The notes under the pieces were generated by a model. The model saw nothing but the letters and a program-made list of their open reading frames with translations, was not told the DNA's origin and ran no database searches. Both the position numbers and the translations under genes were made by a program. From Candidatus Methanoperedentaceae archaeon (GTDB lineage: Archaea > Halobacteriota > Methanosarcinia > Methanosarcinales > Methanoperedenaceae), in NCBI GenBank assembly GCA_003104905.1, contig PQAS01000030.1, positions 1 through 64,000 of the forward strand: DNA of 64,000 nucleotides, read 5' to 3'. Below, piece by piece: positions 17,906 to 27,644 of this stretch (the first letter of the stretch is position 1; every line of letters starts with the position of its first letter).

Positions 17906-18704
17906 CCTCGACCCCCTTATCCACCCAAAAACGTTCGAAAAAAGTCGCACGTGTGCATTTGTTAGTAAAAAGGCACATAAAATATCTTAATAAATTAGTT
18001 GGATAGATCAATTCTAAAAAGCGTTTATCTTCCATGCCTATCCGTAAAGAATGTAGTTTAATTAAGATTTGAAATATCCATCGTTGACTTTTATATAATT
18101 TTATATTATTATATTTATCATTAAATTTAGTTGTAATATCTATCTTAACTGGTTGAAGTCCTGATGTTATAGAATTTGCTCTCAATTTTATTTGATTCAA
18201 AGTAACCCATAATGCATATGGCAGATCTTCATAAAAAATAATTTTTATATTATTTTCTCTTGATATTTTATGACAAATATCACATATCATAATATGGTCT
18301 ATATGATTACCCAGACCGATAGGCGCTACTATTAATTCGCATGGATATGATTTTATTAATTTCCTTAGTGAATTATACACTTCTGAATATATCGGATCTA
18401 AAGCAGGATTATTACATTCAAACATATTATTATGTGAATATCCCCTCAATGGCGGTTCCGAAAATTTGAAACTCTGATAATCTATCTTCACTTTATTAAT
18501 GAATTCAATATCTTCCGATTGCCTTATTTTAGATGATATTTCAATATCATTAGTCTTGATATTGGGTGAATAATTCGATCTGGTAAAAACGGTTACCATC
18601 AAAATTGGCTTCATAAAAAAATCTTGTAAGAGAGATCCTCCGATAGAATATGCAATATCATCTGAATGTGGAGATACTAATATTGTTTTAATACTATTAT
18701 TCAT
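17880..18704 (-). CDS. PIG-L/LmbE family N-acetylglucosamine deacetylase
   Basis: This zinc-dependent deacetylase family removes acetyl groups from N-acetylglucosamine-linked lipids or glycans. The zinc motif is SPHSDD near the N-terminus (H13, D15, D16), and the second motif NHIDH supplies the later histidine. The start was set at the Met 19 residues into the longer frame, because ILVSPHSDD lies about ten residues after it, as usual for the family. It is the first gene of the six-gene glycan operon. The promoter would lie in the AT-rich gap at about 18705-18809. Confidence 0.87.
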   Translation of the reverse strand: MNNSIKTILVSPHSDDIAYSIGGSLLQDFFMKPILMVTVFTRSNYSPNIKTNDIEISSKIRQSEDIEFINKVKIDYQSFKFSEPPLRGYSHNNMFECNNPALDPIYSEVYNSLRKLIKSYPCELIVAPIGLGNHIDHIMICDICHKISRENNIKIIFYEDLPYALWVTLNQIKLRANSITSGLQPVKIDITTKFNDKYNNIKLYKSQRWIFQILIKLHSLRIGMEDKRFLELIYPTNLLRYFMCLFTNKCTRATFFERFWVDKGVEDEYSFSCT

Positions 18705-18809
18705 GCATTTTTCAACACTTATCCTTTTGTTGGCTGCAGTGAAAATATCTGCGCCACTCATAAACCTTAACTCTTTACTCTCTAATAAATATATTCTATA
18801 TTATAATCA

Positions 18810-20606
18810 TTACCATATACGCTTGTTGATGAGGCACTTCCTTTCACCCCCTACCAAATCCTCCCTCCCGGCCATCTTTAGTCCCTCAACAACAAATCCG
18901 TAATTCCTCTTTTCCCTGTACTGCAGAAGCGCCCGCTGGATCCTTTTTTCCCGTCCTTTTGCCACATGTACTTCCTTCATCGTGAAAGGATCAATGCCGG
19001 TATAATACATACAGGTAGAAGCTGTCATAGGTGTCGGCGTGAAATCCTGCACCTGTTCAGTATAAAGATTGTTGTCACGGATATATTCGGCAAGTTCTAC
19101 CATATTCCCCACTGTGCATCCGGGATGCCCGGAAATAAAATACGGAAGAATAAATTGTGTTTTCCCGATCTTCTTATTCTCTTCATCAAATCTTTTCCTG
19201 AATTCCTCAAACACCTCTTTTCCGGGTTTGTGCATGATATCTGTGACATGTTTTATTATGTGTTCAGGGGCGACTTTCAAATGGCCGCTCACATGATGCT
19301 GGCATAATTCGGAAATATAACCGGATGATTCCCGAAGCGTAAGGTCAAATCGTATCCCTGAACCAATGAACACTTTTTTTACACCTTTGATCTCAAGCAG
19401 GCGCCTGAGAAGTTCGACCTGACCTTTATGGCTTGCATCAAGACACTTGCAGTCCACGCAAATTTTATCGGCACATGCGCCCTCTTTTTCCCATTTCATG
19501 CATTTCATCGAATACATATTCGCAGAAGGTCCGCCAACATCCTGCACAATACCCTTAAAATCAGGTATCTTCGTCATTTTTTTTACTTCTCTAATAATAG
19601 ATTCCATACTCCTGCTCTGGATTATCTTTCCCTGGTGATGCGTAAGGGCGCAAAAGGAGCATGATCCGAAGCACCCCCTGTGGCTGACAACAGAGAATTT
19701 TACAGGAGCAAGAGAAGGTATCGGTTTATTATAAGACGGGTGCGCTTTCCTTGAGAAAGGAAGACCGTAAACAAGGTCGATTTCCCGGGTAGTAAGAGGC
19801 ATAGCAGGTTTGTTCTGGATAATAAGGGTTTTCGGATGCGCCTGGGCTATTCGTCTTCCTCTTATGGGATCCTGCTCATCGTAATGAAATTTGAATGCTT
19901 TTGCATAGAGTTTCCTATCTTTCGATATTTCTGCAAATCCCGGTATTTCAAGAAAATCTTCATGACTGATAGAGCGCCATGTGCAGATTTCCATTTTTAT
20001 AGATGTCCCTGCAATATCCCGGATATCTTTGATATTCTCGCCTTTTGAAAGTCTTGAGGCGATCTCTATGATCTGTCTTTCCGCCATCCCGAATACCAGC
20101 ATATCTGCCGGAGAATCGGCAAGAATGGACTGGCGTACTGAATCAGACCAGTAATCATAATGGGCAAACCGTCTTAGACTTGCCTCGATTCCGCCAAGCA
20201 CAATTGGCGTGCCCGGAAAAATAGAATGGAGTTTGTCAGAATATACTATTGCTGCACGGTTTGGCCGCAGTCCTCCTTTTCCCCCCGGTGAATAAACATC
20301 ATCATTTCGTACTTTCAGGTTGGCGGTATAATTATTTACCATGGAATCCACATTCCCGGAGGTGACACCGAAGAACAATCGCGGTTTCCCGAGTTTTGTG
20401 AAATCGTCCCTGGTTTTCCAATCAGGCTGCGATATGACACCAACGGCAAATCCCGCATCCCAGAGAACACGACCTATCAAAGCCGTCCCGAAGGAGGGGT
20501 GATCCACATATGCATCACCTGTTACAAGGATTATGTCAAATTCCTTTAATCCCATGTCTCTGGCTTCGTGAAGTGACATAGGAAGGTATGAAGGTTGTGA
20601 TTTCAT
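18810..20606 (-). CDS. YgiQ family radical SAM protein
   Basis: The 598 residues match the YgiQ family in length and order. The N-terminal region begins with YLPMSLHEARDMGLKEFDI, then comes PNRAAIVYSDKLHSIFPG, then the radical SAM cluster RGCFGSCSFCALTHHQG (about residues 311-326), whose three cysteines hold the 4Fe-4S cluster. A second cysteine group, about residues 374-392 (MKWEKEGACADKICVDCKC), may hold another metal. The true substrate of this widespread family is unknown. The gene stands alone with its own upstream gap. Confidence 0.93.
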   Translation of the reverse strand: MKSQPSYLPMSLHEARDMGLKEFDIILVTGDAYVDHPSFGTALIGRVLWDAGFAVGVISQPDWKTRDDFTKLGKPRLFFGVTSGNVDSMVNNYTANLKVRNDDVYSPGGKGGLRPNRAAIVYSDKLHSIFPGTPIVLGGIEASLRRFAHYDYWSDSVRQSILADSPADMLVFGMAERQIIEIASRLSKGENIKDIRDIAGTSIKMEICTWRSISHEDFLEIPGFAEISKDRKLYAKAFKFHYDEQDPIRGRRIAQAHPKTLIIQNKPAMPLTTREIDLVYGLPFSRKAHPSYNKPIPSLAPVKFSVVSHRGCFGSCSFCALTHHQGKIIQSRSMESIIREVKKMTKIPDFKGIVQDVGGPSANMYSMKCMKWEKEGACADKICVDCKCLDASHKGQVELLRRLLEIKGVKKVFIGSGIRFDLTLRESSGYISELCQHHVSGHLKVAPEHIIKHVTDIMHKPGKEVFEEFRKRFDEENKKIGKTQFILPYFISGHPGCTVGNMVELAEYIRDNNLYTEQVQDFTPTPMTASTCMYYTGIDPFTMKEVHVAKGREKRIQRALLQYREKRNYGFVVEGLKMAGREDLVGGERKCLINKRIW

Positions 20607-20691
20607 TTTAATTGCTAATCTAGTGAAGTCATATATAAGTGAATTCAGGATTATGCGAAAATTCTTAAAGAATTAAGTTCCATTATGATCA

Positions 20692-21552
20692 ATGATTGGA
20701 GACAAGATTTCTATAGGAAATGTTACTTTAGATAATTTCTTGATTTTTATTTTTGTAATAATTATTACGATTGTGGGAGGAAATATATCCTATGCGTTTA
20801 CAAGAAGACTTCTCGATGACAGGATATCCTTTCGTTATTCAAGATCAATAGCAAGAGTCGTAGAATATATGGTATTATTACTGGGATTCTACTATGGTAT
20901 ATATAAAGTCCTTCATTATGACCTGAATGCATTCATTGCATCGCTTGGCCTGATCGGTATCGCGGTAGCTTTCGGATCCCAGCAAATAATCCAGAATTTC
21001 ATTGCAGGACTATTGATCTCGGTAGGAAGGCCGGTGCGACCTGAGGACTGGGTTGAAATAGGCGATTCTGGCATCAGTATTATAAAAGATATCAATTTGA
21101 CACGAACTGTTCTTAGGAACAGGAATGGCAAATTATTTTCTATTCCAAACTCTATTCTCATATCATCAATTGTAGCGAACTATACTAAATCAGGATTTGT
21201 TGAGATTTCAGTGCCTTTGTCTGTACCCGGTCGTTGTAGTATTGAGCAGGTAAGAAAGATTATCCTGGATGTTGCCAACGAACATGCAAGCATACTGCCA
21301 AATGTTTCAGGAGAAGAAAAAGATATAATTTCCAAATTATTTAAATTGCCCAGCATAAGAATTTTGTTTCAAGATAAGATGGATACTAAGATATTTGAAC
21401 CAAAAGTACTTTTGTCGGGAATTTCAGATTCCAGGATAAACCTTAGCATAAGACTGTGGATAAGGGAAGTCTATAGAAAAGATGAAATTATCTCAGAATT
21501 CTTCGAGAGTCTATTCAAAAGGTTCATTGACGAAAAGATTGATTTAAAATGA
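20692..21552 (+). CDS. MscS family mechanosensitive ion channel
   Basis: This 286-residue channel has three N-terminal helices. The pore-lining third helix is glycine/alanine-rich (ASLGLIGIAVAFGSQQII), followed by the beta domain with GRPVRPEDWVEIGD and the conserved RNRNGKLFSIPNS segment. The soluble vestibule domain fills the rest. It opens on membrane tension and releases solutes during hypo-osmotic shock. It is a single-gene unit divergent from ygiQ. Confidence 0.92.
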   Translation: MIGDKISIGNVTLDNFLIFIFVIIITIVGGNISYAFTRRLLDDRISFRYSRSIARVVEYMVLLLGFYYGIYKVLHYDLNAFIASLGLIGIAVAFGSQQIIQNFIAGLLISVGRPVRPEDWVEIGDSGISIIKDINLTRTVLRNRNGKLFSIPNSILISSIVANYTKSGFVEISVPLSVPGRCSIEQVRKIILDVANEHASILPNVSGEEKDIISKLFKLPSIRILFQDKMDTKIFEPKVLLSGISDSRINLSIRLWIREVYRKDEIISEFFESLFKRFIDEKIDLK

Positions 21553-21579
21553 AGCATTATGCCTTTTGTAATCATTGAA

Positions 21580-22353
21580 TCATTGCCTTTTTCTGCATTC
21601 TTTAAGCATTTCCTCAAAAGTGTAATTCTCAGGCATGATATCTACCTTCACGCCACATCCGATCAAAGTATCACGTGTAGGTTTGCCAATAGCTGCTACC
21701 ATCTTGCTGTTCATGATACGAATTATTTCATCCTTTGCTCCCATATCATTTGCAAGAGCCATGAAATTCCTGACCATCATGGTGCTTGTGAATGCAAAAA
21801 TATCCACACCCCCGGCAAGCGCGTGCTTCATGAGCGCCTCATGCCTCTCATCCCTGGGACTGATTATCTGATATACCTGTGTTTCATGCACCACAGCCCC
21901 CTTTTCAAGAAGTCCTCTTACAAGTTCAGGCGCTCCATGGCTGCTCCTTGCGATCTCGATACTTGCTCCTTCGATTTTGTTCATCGATTCAACAAGTCCT
22001 GCTGAACTGTAAGACTCTGGCATCATACTAACATGAATCCCGTTTTTCAAAAGTGCGTCTCTTGTCCTGGGGCCGATAGCCACAACATTGGTTTCATTGA
22101 GGCGTTCAATAAATTCATCCGGATATTTCAGCTTCAATAATGTAAATTCAACTCCGTTAGCGCTGGTGAAAATTACATAATCGGACTCTCCCCCCATTAT
22201 ACGATCAAAAAATTCTTTGAATTCATGTCCGCTCTTATCCATTACATCGATCATGGGAGCTGTTATTGTGGAAAAACCCATCGAAGCTGCAAGCCTGACA
22301 GACTCTTCCATATAACCGGAAGGTCTCATAATGGCTATTACTTTCATTTCCAT
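21580..22353 (-). CDS. hemD: uroporphyrinogen-III synthase
   Basis: HemD closes hydroxymethylbilane into uroporphyrinogen III with inversion of ring D. The protein (257 residues) shows the weak but recognisable family pattern: IFTSANGVEF in the first domain, VVAIGPRTRDAL at the crossover, IFAFTSTMMVRNF and VAAIGKPTRDTL in the second domain, and the C-terminal MPENYTFEEML. It is the last gene of the menG-hemL-hemC-cobA-hemD operon, three bases after cobA. An alternative start lies two codons in (Met3). Confidence 0.93.
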   Translation of the reverse strand: MEMKVIAIMRPSGYMEESVRLAASMGFSTITAPMIDVMDKSGHEFKEFFDRIMGGESDYVIFTSANGVEFTLLKLKYPDEFIERLNETNVVAIGPRTRDALLKNGIHVSMMPESYSSAGLVESMNKIEGASIEIARSSHGAPELVRGLLEKGAVVHETQVYQIISPRDERHEALMKHALAGGVDIFAFTSTMMVRNFMALANDMGAKDEIIRIMNSKMVAAIGKPTRDTLIGCGVKVDIMPENYTFEEMLKECRKRQ

Positions 22354-22356
22354 CTT

Positions 22357-23094
22357 TCAAAGAGCAAGTTCGTGATGCAATTTTACAACATCGCCTATCA
22401 CGGTAATTGCCGGAGCTTTTACCTTTCGTTGTTTGCAGAGACTTACAATATCAGCAAGTGTTCCAATGGTTACCCGCTGGTCGGGCCGCGTGCCTCTTTC
22501 TATCACCGCAACCGGAGTATCTACGGATTTACCGTGCTTCATTAATTCTTTCACATTTCTCTCCAGCATGCTGACACCCATCAGGATAACAAGCGTTCCT
22601 TCAAATTTCGCAAGAAGTTCCCAGTCAAGAGCTGTTTCGTCCTTTTCGGGATCTTCATGCCCTGTTATGAAAGTTACCATGGATGCATAATCACGATGCG
22701 TAATTGGAATTCCAGCATACGCCGGAACTGCAATTGCCGAGGTTATCCCCGGGACGATCTCCACGTTGATGCCTTCTGCTGCAAGCGTCTGTGCTTCCTC
22801 GCCTCCGCGGCCGAAAAGGTATGGATCTCCCCCCTTTAACCGTACCACGATCTTTCCTTCTTTTGCCCTTTTGACAAGGAGCTCATTTATCTGCCACTGC
22901 GAAAGCTTGTGATTCCCTGCATATTTACCAACATCTATTTTCTCGGCTGATTCCGGCAACATATCAAGTATCGCTTTACCCGGAAGCTGGTCATAAAGAA
23001 TGACCTGGGCGCTCTCAATAAGCCTTTTTGCTTTTATGGTCAGAAGCTCCGGGTCGCCGGGACCTGAGCCTACAAGATAAACTTTCCCTTTCAT
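22357..23094 (-). CDS. cobA: uroporphyrinogen-III C-methyltransferase (SUMT)
   Basis: SUMT methylates uroporphyrinogen III twice to give precorrin-2, the branch point to sirohaem, cobalamin, coenzyme F430 and archaeal haem. Motifs: VYLVGSGPGDPELLTIKA at the N-terminus, VVRLKGGDPYLFGRGGEEA for SAM binding, and PGITSAIAVPAYAGIPITHR. The length of 245 residues is normal for the single-domain enzyme with no CysG-type fusion. It lies in the operon between hemC and hemD, with a 2-base gap to hemC. Confidence 0.97.
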   Translation of the reverse strand: MKGKVYLVGSGPGDPELLTIKAKRLIESAQVILYDQLPGKAILDMLPESAEKIDVGKYAGNHKLSQWQINELLVKRAKEGKIVVRLKGGDPYLFGRGGEEAQTLAAEGINVEIVPGITSAIAVPAYAGIPITHRDYASMVTFITGHEDPEKDETALDWELLAKFEGTLVILMGVSMLERNVKELMKHGKSVDTPVAVIERGTRPDQRVTIGTLADIVSLCKQRKVKAPAITVIGDVVKLHHELAL

Positions 23095-23096
23095 TT

Positions 23097-24026
23097 TTAT
23101 CCTCTTTTAGCTGCAAATATTTTTACTGCTTCATCCACAAGTTTGCCGCCGCCTTTTTTGTTCAAATCATTACCGATTCTCTCGGCTTCCTTTTCATATT
23201 CGGCGGGGTTTATAAATTCATCTATTTTTACGCATCGTTTTCCGTCAACTGAGAGAACTTCCGTGCGTACATGTATCTCATTACCTTCAGTCTGTGCAAA
23301 AGCGCCGATGGGAACAAGACATCCACCACCAAGTATACCGATTATTATCCTTTCTATCCTTGTTTCAAGGCGCGTCTGAATATCATTCAATTCCTGGGCT
23401 GAAATTTGCGCTTCTGAATCTTTTTTAGTAACAATAACCACCGTTCCCTGGTTGGCAGATGGAACAAAATCATCAGGATCAAGACGTTCTCCCGGCAGGT
23501 CCCATTTCAACCTTTCCAGTCCTGCCTCGGCAAGGAAAATACCATCGTATTGCCCTTCCTTAAGTTTGCGAAGACGGGTGTCGATATTTCCCCTCAACTC
23601 CTTTATATTGAAACCTGTCCTGAATCTGGAAAGCTGGGCTCGCCTTCTCAGGCTTGTAGTTCCAATGATCGAACCTTCAGGAAGGTCTTTCAATTTTGTA
23701 TCTTCACGCGTAAGCAGGAAATCATATGGTGAGTCACGCTTCATTACTGCAGCCATTGTAAGTTCGGGCGGACGCTCGGTAGGAATATCTTTCATGCTGT
23801 GTACCGCAATATCTATCTGGCCTGCAAGCATCGAATCGTCTATCTCCCTCACAAAAACCCCGAATCCCTGCACTTCATGCAGCGGCCTGTCAGTGAAGGT
23901 ATCACCGGATGTCTTGATTATATTGATCTCCGTATCCACTCCTTTTCTTGCAAGGAGATCTTTAACCAGGTTTGCCTGGGCAAGAGCAAGTTTGCTCCCT
24001 CTTGAACCGATACGCAATTTTTTCAT
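23097..24026 (-). CDS. hemC: porphobilinogen deaminase (hydroxymethylbilane synthase)
   Basis: HemC joins four porphobilinogen units into hydroxymethylbilane. The 309 residues contain IGSRGSKLALAQA at the start, the catalytic aspartate in HSMKD (D80), the cofactor-binding arginine region TTSLRRRAQL, and the dipyrromethane-attachment cysteine C236 in LGGGCLVPIGAF. All key residues are present. It is the third gene of the operon, two bases after hemL. Confidence 0.97.
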   Translation of the reverse strand: MKKLRIGSRGSKLALAQANLVKDLLARKGVDTEINIIKTSGDTFTDRPLHEVQGFGVFVREIDDSMLAGQIDIAVHSMKDIPTERPPELTMAAVMKRDSPYDFLLTREDTKLKDLPEGSIIGTTSLRRRAQLSRFRTGFNIKELRGNIDTRLRKLKEGQYDGIFLAEAGLERLKWDLPGERLDPDDFVPSANQGTVVIVTKKDSEAQISAQELNDIQTRLETRIERIIIGILGGGCLVPIGAFAQTEGNEIHVRTEVLSVDGKRCVKIDEFINPAEYEKEAERIGNDLNKKGGGKLVDEAVKIFAAKRG

Positions 24027-24028
24027 AA

Positions 24029-25294
24029 TTATTTCAAATTCCTTTTGTAAGCTTCTATGGTTTTTTCAATATCATCCTTTGAGTGGGCAACGGACAGGAA
24101 GTTTGTTTCAAACTGTGATGGGGGCAAAAAGATGCTGTCAGTTAGCATTTTCTTGAAGAACTCATTGAATTTATTAGTATCGCATTTCAGTGCTTCCTGA
24201 TAATTGTAAGGCATATCCCCAAAGAACACTTTGAACATGCTCCCTACTCCGCTCACGTTATAATCCAGTCCGAGATCCGCTATAATATCAGATAATCCTG
24301 ACCGCAATAAATCACCCGCTTTATTTACCCTGTCGTGTACTTTCTCTTTTCTTAACGTGCTTATCACGGCAAGTCCGGCTGTCATGGAAACCGGACTTCC
24401 ATTGAATGTTCCTGCCTGGTAAACAGGTCCTGCAGGTGAAATTTTCTCCATTATCTCACGATTTCCCCCGATCACTCCGATATGGAAACCTCCGCCAAGT
24501 ATCTTTCCAAGGGTTGTCATATCAGGTGTTACTCCATAATATTCCTGCGCTCCCCCCATCGCCAGCCGAAAACCTGTTATGACCTCATCGAATATCAATA
24601 CCACATCATTTTCTTTTGTTACGGCGCGTACCTCTTCCAGATAACCTTTTTCTGGCAATATTGGCCCGATATTCCCAAGTACGGGCTCCATAATTACCAC
24701 CGCCACATCATCCTTATAAGCTTTGATGGCTTCTGTCATGGCTTCGATATCGTTGTAGGGAACCTGGAGCGTGTTTTTTGTAAAATCTTTTGGGACTCCC
24801 GCGGAATCAGGTGTTCCCAGAGTCGTTGCGCCAGAACCCGCTTTTACAAGCACGGCTTCATGAGCACCATGAAAGCCCCCTTCGATCTTAATTATCTTAT
24901 TCTTACCTGTGAAACCTCGCGCTGCACGAAGTGCTCCCATTGTAGCTTCGGTTCCTGTGGATACAAATCTTACCATGTCGATACTGGCATAAAGCTCAAT
25001 AATTTCTTTTGCAAGAGCGACTTCAAGTCCGGTCGGTGTTCCATAAAGCCAGCCGTCATCAAGCTGCCTGGTCACGGCTTCCTTTATAGAAGGATGATTA
25101 TGGCCAAGAAGCAAAGGCCCGTAACCCATAACGTAATCGATATATTCATTTCCGTCTATATCAGTTATTTTTGAGCCGTCAGCTTTTTTCGTATAAAACG
25201 GATACGGTTTTATAGCTCGGACCGGGCTGCTCACTCCTCCCGGAAGGATCTTCTTTGCGTCTTCAAATAATTTTCTTGATTTCTCTGTTCCCAT
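24029..25294 (-). CDS. hemL: glutamate-1-semialdehyde 2,1-aminomutase
   Basis: HemL makes 5-aminolevulinate from glutamate-1-semialdehyde, using pyridoxal phosphate. The 421-residue chain has [17 protein letters not shown], the DEVITGFR segment with the cofactor-contacting aspartate, and the Schiff-base lysine K264 in [14 protein letters not shown]. The pathway partners hemA and hemB are not in this window. It is 45 bases downstream of menG and may share its promoter. Confidence 0.97.
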   Translation of the reverse strand: MGTEKSRKLFEDAKKILPGGVSSPVRAIKPYPFYTKKADGSKITDIDGNEYIDYVMGYGPLLLGHNHPSIKEAVTRQLDDGWLYGTPTGLEVALAKEIIELYASIDMVRFVSTGTEATMGALRAARGFTGKNKIIKIEGGFHGAHEAVLVKAGSGATTLGTPDSAGVPKDFTKNTLQVPYNDIEAMTEAIKAYKDDVAVVIMEPVLGNIGPILPEKGYLEEVRAVTKENDVVLIFDEVITGFRLAMGGAQEYYGVTPDMTTLGKILGGGFHIGVIGGNREIMEKISPAGPVYQAGTFNGSPVSMTAGLAVISTLRKEKVHDRVNKAGDLLRSGLSDIIADLGLDYNVSGVGSMFKVFFGDMPYNYQEALKCDTNKFNEFFKKMLTDSIFLPPSQFETNFLSVAHSKDDIEKTIEAYKRNLK

Positions 25295-25339
25295 GGATTA
25301 CTGAAATTAGGGCATAAAGCAATATAATTTGTGGCTTTT

Positions 25340-26041
25340 TTAAACCTTTATCTTATCAATGCGATCTCCGACATAAACTGTGACTATCCCGAAAGTCAGG
25401 TCAAAATATTCCACATGCGAGATACCAGCGTCTTTCATAATTCCTACAAACTCGTTCCTTTTTGGAAACGCCATCACTGATGCAGGAAGATAATCGTAAG
25501 GTCCGTTTTTTTCGGATATGACTGTTCCGACTAACGGCAATATCTTTTTGAAATATAAATAATACATATACCTGAAAACCTTATTCTCAGGCAGGGAAAA
25601 TTCAAGAATTACAACCCTGCCACCTATCCTGACTACCCGGTTCATTTCCGATAAGGCTTTTTTAATATCCGCGACATTTCGTATTCCGAAAGCTACAATT
25701 GCCCCATCAAAAGTACCATCCTTGAACGAAAGATTCTCAGCATCGTTCTGTATGCAGCTTACATTTTTCAGATTCTTTTTCTCTAACTTGGGTTTGCATA
25801 ATTTAAGCATCTCAAAACAAAAATCAGAAGCTATGACACGATTCTTTTTGGATGCTTCTATTGCAACATCCCCCGTACCGGAGCAAACATCAATAATATA
25901 TCCGGATGGCAGCTTTGATACTGCATAACGACGCCATTTTTTATCCTTCTGAAGGCTTAACAGGTGATTCAGGAAATCATATCTTTTTGATATACCTGCA
26001 AACATATTCCGGACATTTTCTTTTTTCTGCAGTTGAGACAT
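25340..26041 (-). CDS. demethylmenaquinone methyltransferase (UbiE/MenG)
   Basis: This is the C-methyltransferase of the last step of menaquinone synthesis. The 233 residues carry the UbiE start FAGISKRYDFLNHLLSLQ, SAM motif IIDVCSGTGDVAIEA, the family signature GAIVAFGIRNVADIKKAL, and RIGGRVVILEFSLPE. This suggests the organism makes menaquinone rather than, or besides, methanophenazine. Its position at the head of the tetrapyrrole operon links quinone and haem supply. Close relatives can act on other quinones, so the exact substrate is open. Confidence 0.9.
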   Translation of the reverse strand: MSQLQKKENVRNMFAGISKRYDFLNHLLSLQKDKKWRRYAVSKLPSGYIIDVCSGTGDVAIEASKKNRVIASDFCFEMLKLCKPKLEKKNLKNVSCIQNDAENLSFKDGTFDGAIVAFGIRNVADIKKALSEMNRVVRIGGRVVILEFSLPENKVFRYMYYLYFKKILPLVGTVISEKNGPYDYLPASVMAFPKRNEFVGIMKDAGISHVEYFDLTFGIVTVYVGDRIDKIKV

Positions 26042-26182
26042 TGCTGTTCCTTCAGGAAGGGGATAGCATCAAAATGATATATAGGTTTTCTAAGTTTCAT
26101 TACGAAAGTATTTGTATTCAGCAGGTAGCCATTTCGGAAGTCACCAAAAACTTATAACTTATCTTGATAATAAGTAGGTTCT

Positions 26183-26812
26183 ATGATCATTGCAGAGAAT
26201 GGCCCTGATAAGAAATCTGAAGTAATGCGTAATATCCTTAATATCTCAAAGAAGCTTGCTAAAGAAAATCAGGGAGCACTTTTCATTATTGCGGACAGGA
26301 AACAGATTGAAGGAAATTACCGTCTTCATTATCCCCAGATACAATTTGCAGGAAATTTACTCAGCAAGGGCATGAATGCTGTGGTGGAGAAACTTGCTAC
26401 GCTTGACGGTGCTATAATATTTACCCCCGATGGCGAAATGGTTGCATACGGTTCGAGAATATTGAAATCCGAAACACTACTTGGTTTTGGGACGAAACAC
26501 GCAGCTGCCAGGGGTATAACTTTATTTGACGACACCATAACCGCTGTTCTTGTCTCTGAGGAAAGCGGATGGATAAAAGTTTTCCAGAAAGGAGAGATCG
26601 TGCTTGAAACTGATTCGGTGGATATCGAACCTTCCACTCTGGATAAAGTTTCACGCTTCCTTACGAACCAGGATACTGCGCTTCTCGCAAGTGCCGGAAT
26701 TGCTGCAGCTGCTTTTGGTGCTCCCATAGTATTGATAGTTGGAGGCACATATATGATGGTAAGGACTGCAGGCCAGATGATATCCGCTGCATTAAAGAAA
26801 GAGAAGAAGTGA
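26183..26812 (+). CDS. DisA-N (DAC) domain protein, probable c-di-AMP synthase
   Basis: The DAC domain joins two ATP into cyclic di-AMP. The product (209 residues) has the DGA motif (residues 75-77, LDGAIIF) and FGTKHAAARGI (102-112) where the classical GTRHRAA motif stands. The first arginine is thus lysine and the second is alanine. A hydrophobic C-terminal stretch (about 167-200) could anchor it in the membrane or fold against the domain. It is directly upstream of dapF with a 1-base gap, so they are coupled. If the motif change is tolerated it makes the messenger; otherwise it may be a binder. Confidence 0.8.
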   Translation: MIIAENGPDKKSEVMRNILNISKKLAKENQGALFIIADRKQIEGNYRLHYPQIQFAGNLLSKGMNAVVEKLATLDGAIIFTPDGEMVAYGSRILKSETLLGFGTKHAAARGITLFDDTITAVLVSEESGWIKVFQKGEIVLETDSVDIEPSTLDKVSRFLTNQDTALLASAGIAAAAFGAPIVLIVGGTYMMVRTAGQMISAALKKEKK

Positions 26813-26813
26813 A

Positions 26814-27644
26814 ATGATGCATTTTACAAAACTTCATGGCAATGGAAATGATTTCATTCTCATCGATGAATATAACGAAACGATCGTTGATGACGAAAAG
26901 AAATCCGATTTCGCATCAAAATATTGTGACCGACGCTTTGGAATAGGAGCGGACGGTGTACTTTTCCTTGGAAGATCAAAAATAGCCCACATCAGGATGA
27001 GAATATATAATTCTGACGGCACACAGGCCGAGATGTGCGGAAATGGTGTGAGATGCCTGGTGAAGTATGCGCTCGATAAAGGATACATCAAAGAGAAGGG
27101 AAGCGTGGAAACGCTTGCAGGTGTTCTCCCTATAAGTTCGAAGCAGGGCGATAAAGCATGGATTTGCGTAAATATGGGAAAACCGCAATTCCAGAGGACA
27201 GAAATCCCCGCTGAAGGAACAGGGGAATTTCTCAATGTCGCTATGCATGGATATGAAGTATCGGCAATAAACACAGGCGTTCCTCACGCAGTGATCTTTG
27301 TAGATTCACTTGATGACCCGGAATTAATGAAGAACGCGCCAAAGATCCGCTATGACAGGATTTTTCCAAATGGAACGAATGTAAATTTCGTAAAGATGAA
27401 TTCCGGGGATGAGATAACGATACGCACTTATGAGCGGGGTGTGGAAGGTGAAACATTAAGCTGCGGCACTGGTTCGGTAGCCTGCGCTGCAATAGCTCAC
27501 CGGCTCGGGAAAACCGGAAATAAGGTTAAAGTGAATACAAAAGGCGGGGAATTAAGAATTACACTTACGGATGATGCCGCATATATGGAAGGACAGGCGC
27601 AACGGGTATTTGAAGGGACTATTCAGGATTCGTTTGAATCTTGA
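26814..27644 (+). CDS. dapF: diaminopimelate epimerase
   Basis: DapF interconverts LL- and meso-diaminopimelate on the way to lysine. The two catalytic cysteines are present: C75 in AEMCGNGVR and C217 in [10 protein letters not shown]. The N-terminus [15 protein letters not shown] is typical. ATG 26814 and ATG 26817 are adjacent and either could start the protein. The end (GTIQDSFES) is followed without a gap by a remnant of hisF, so the original 3' flank of dapF has been rearranged. Confidence 0.96.
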   Translation: MMHFTKLHGNGNDFILIDEYNETIVDDEKKSDFASKYCDRRFGIGADGVLFLGRSKIAHIRMRIYNSDGTQAEMCGNGVRCLVKYALDKGYIKEKGSVETLAGVLPISSKQGDKAWICVNMGKPQFQRTEIPAEGTGEFLNVAMHGYEVSAINTGVPHAVIFVDSLDDPELMKNAPKIRYDRIFPNGTNVNFVKMNSGDEITIRTYERGVEGETLSCGTGSVACAAIAHRLGKTGNKVKVNTKGGELRITLTDDAAYMEGQAQRVFEGTIQDSFES

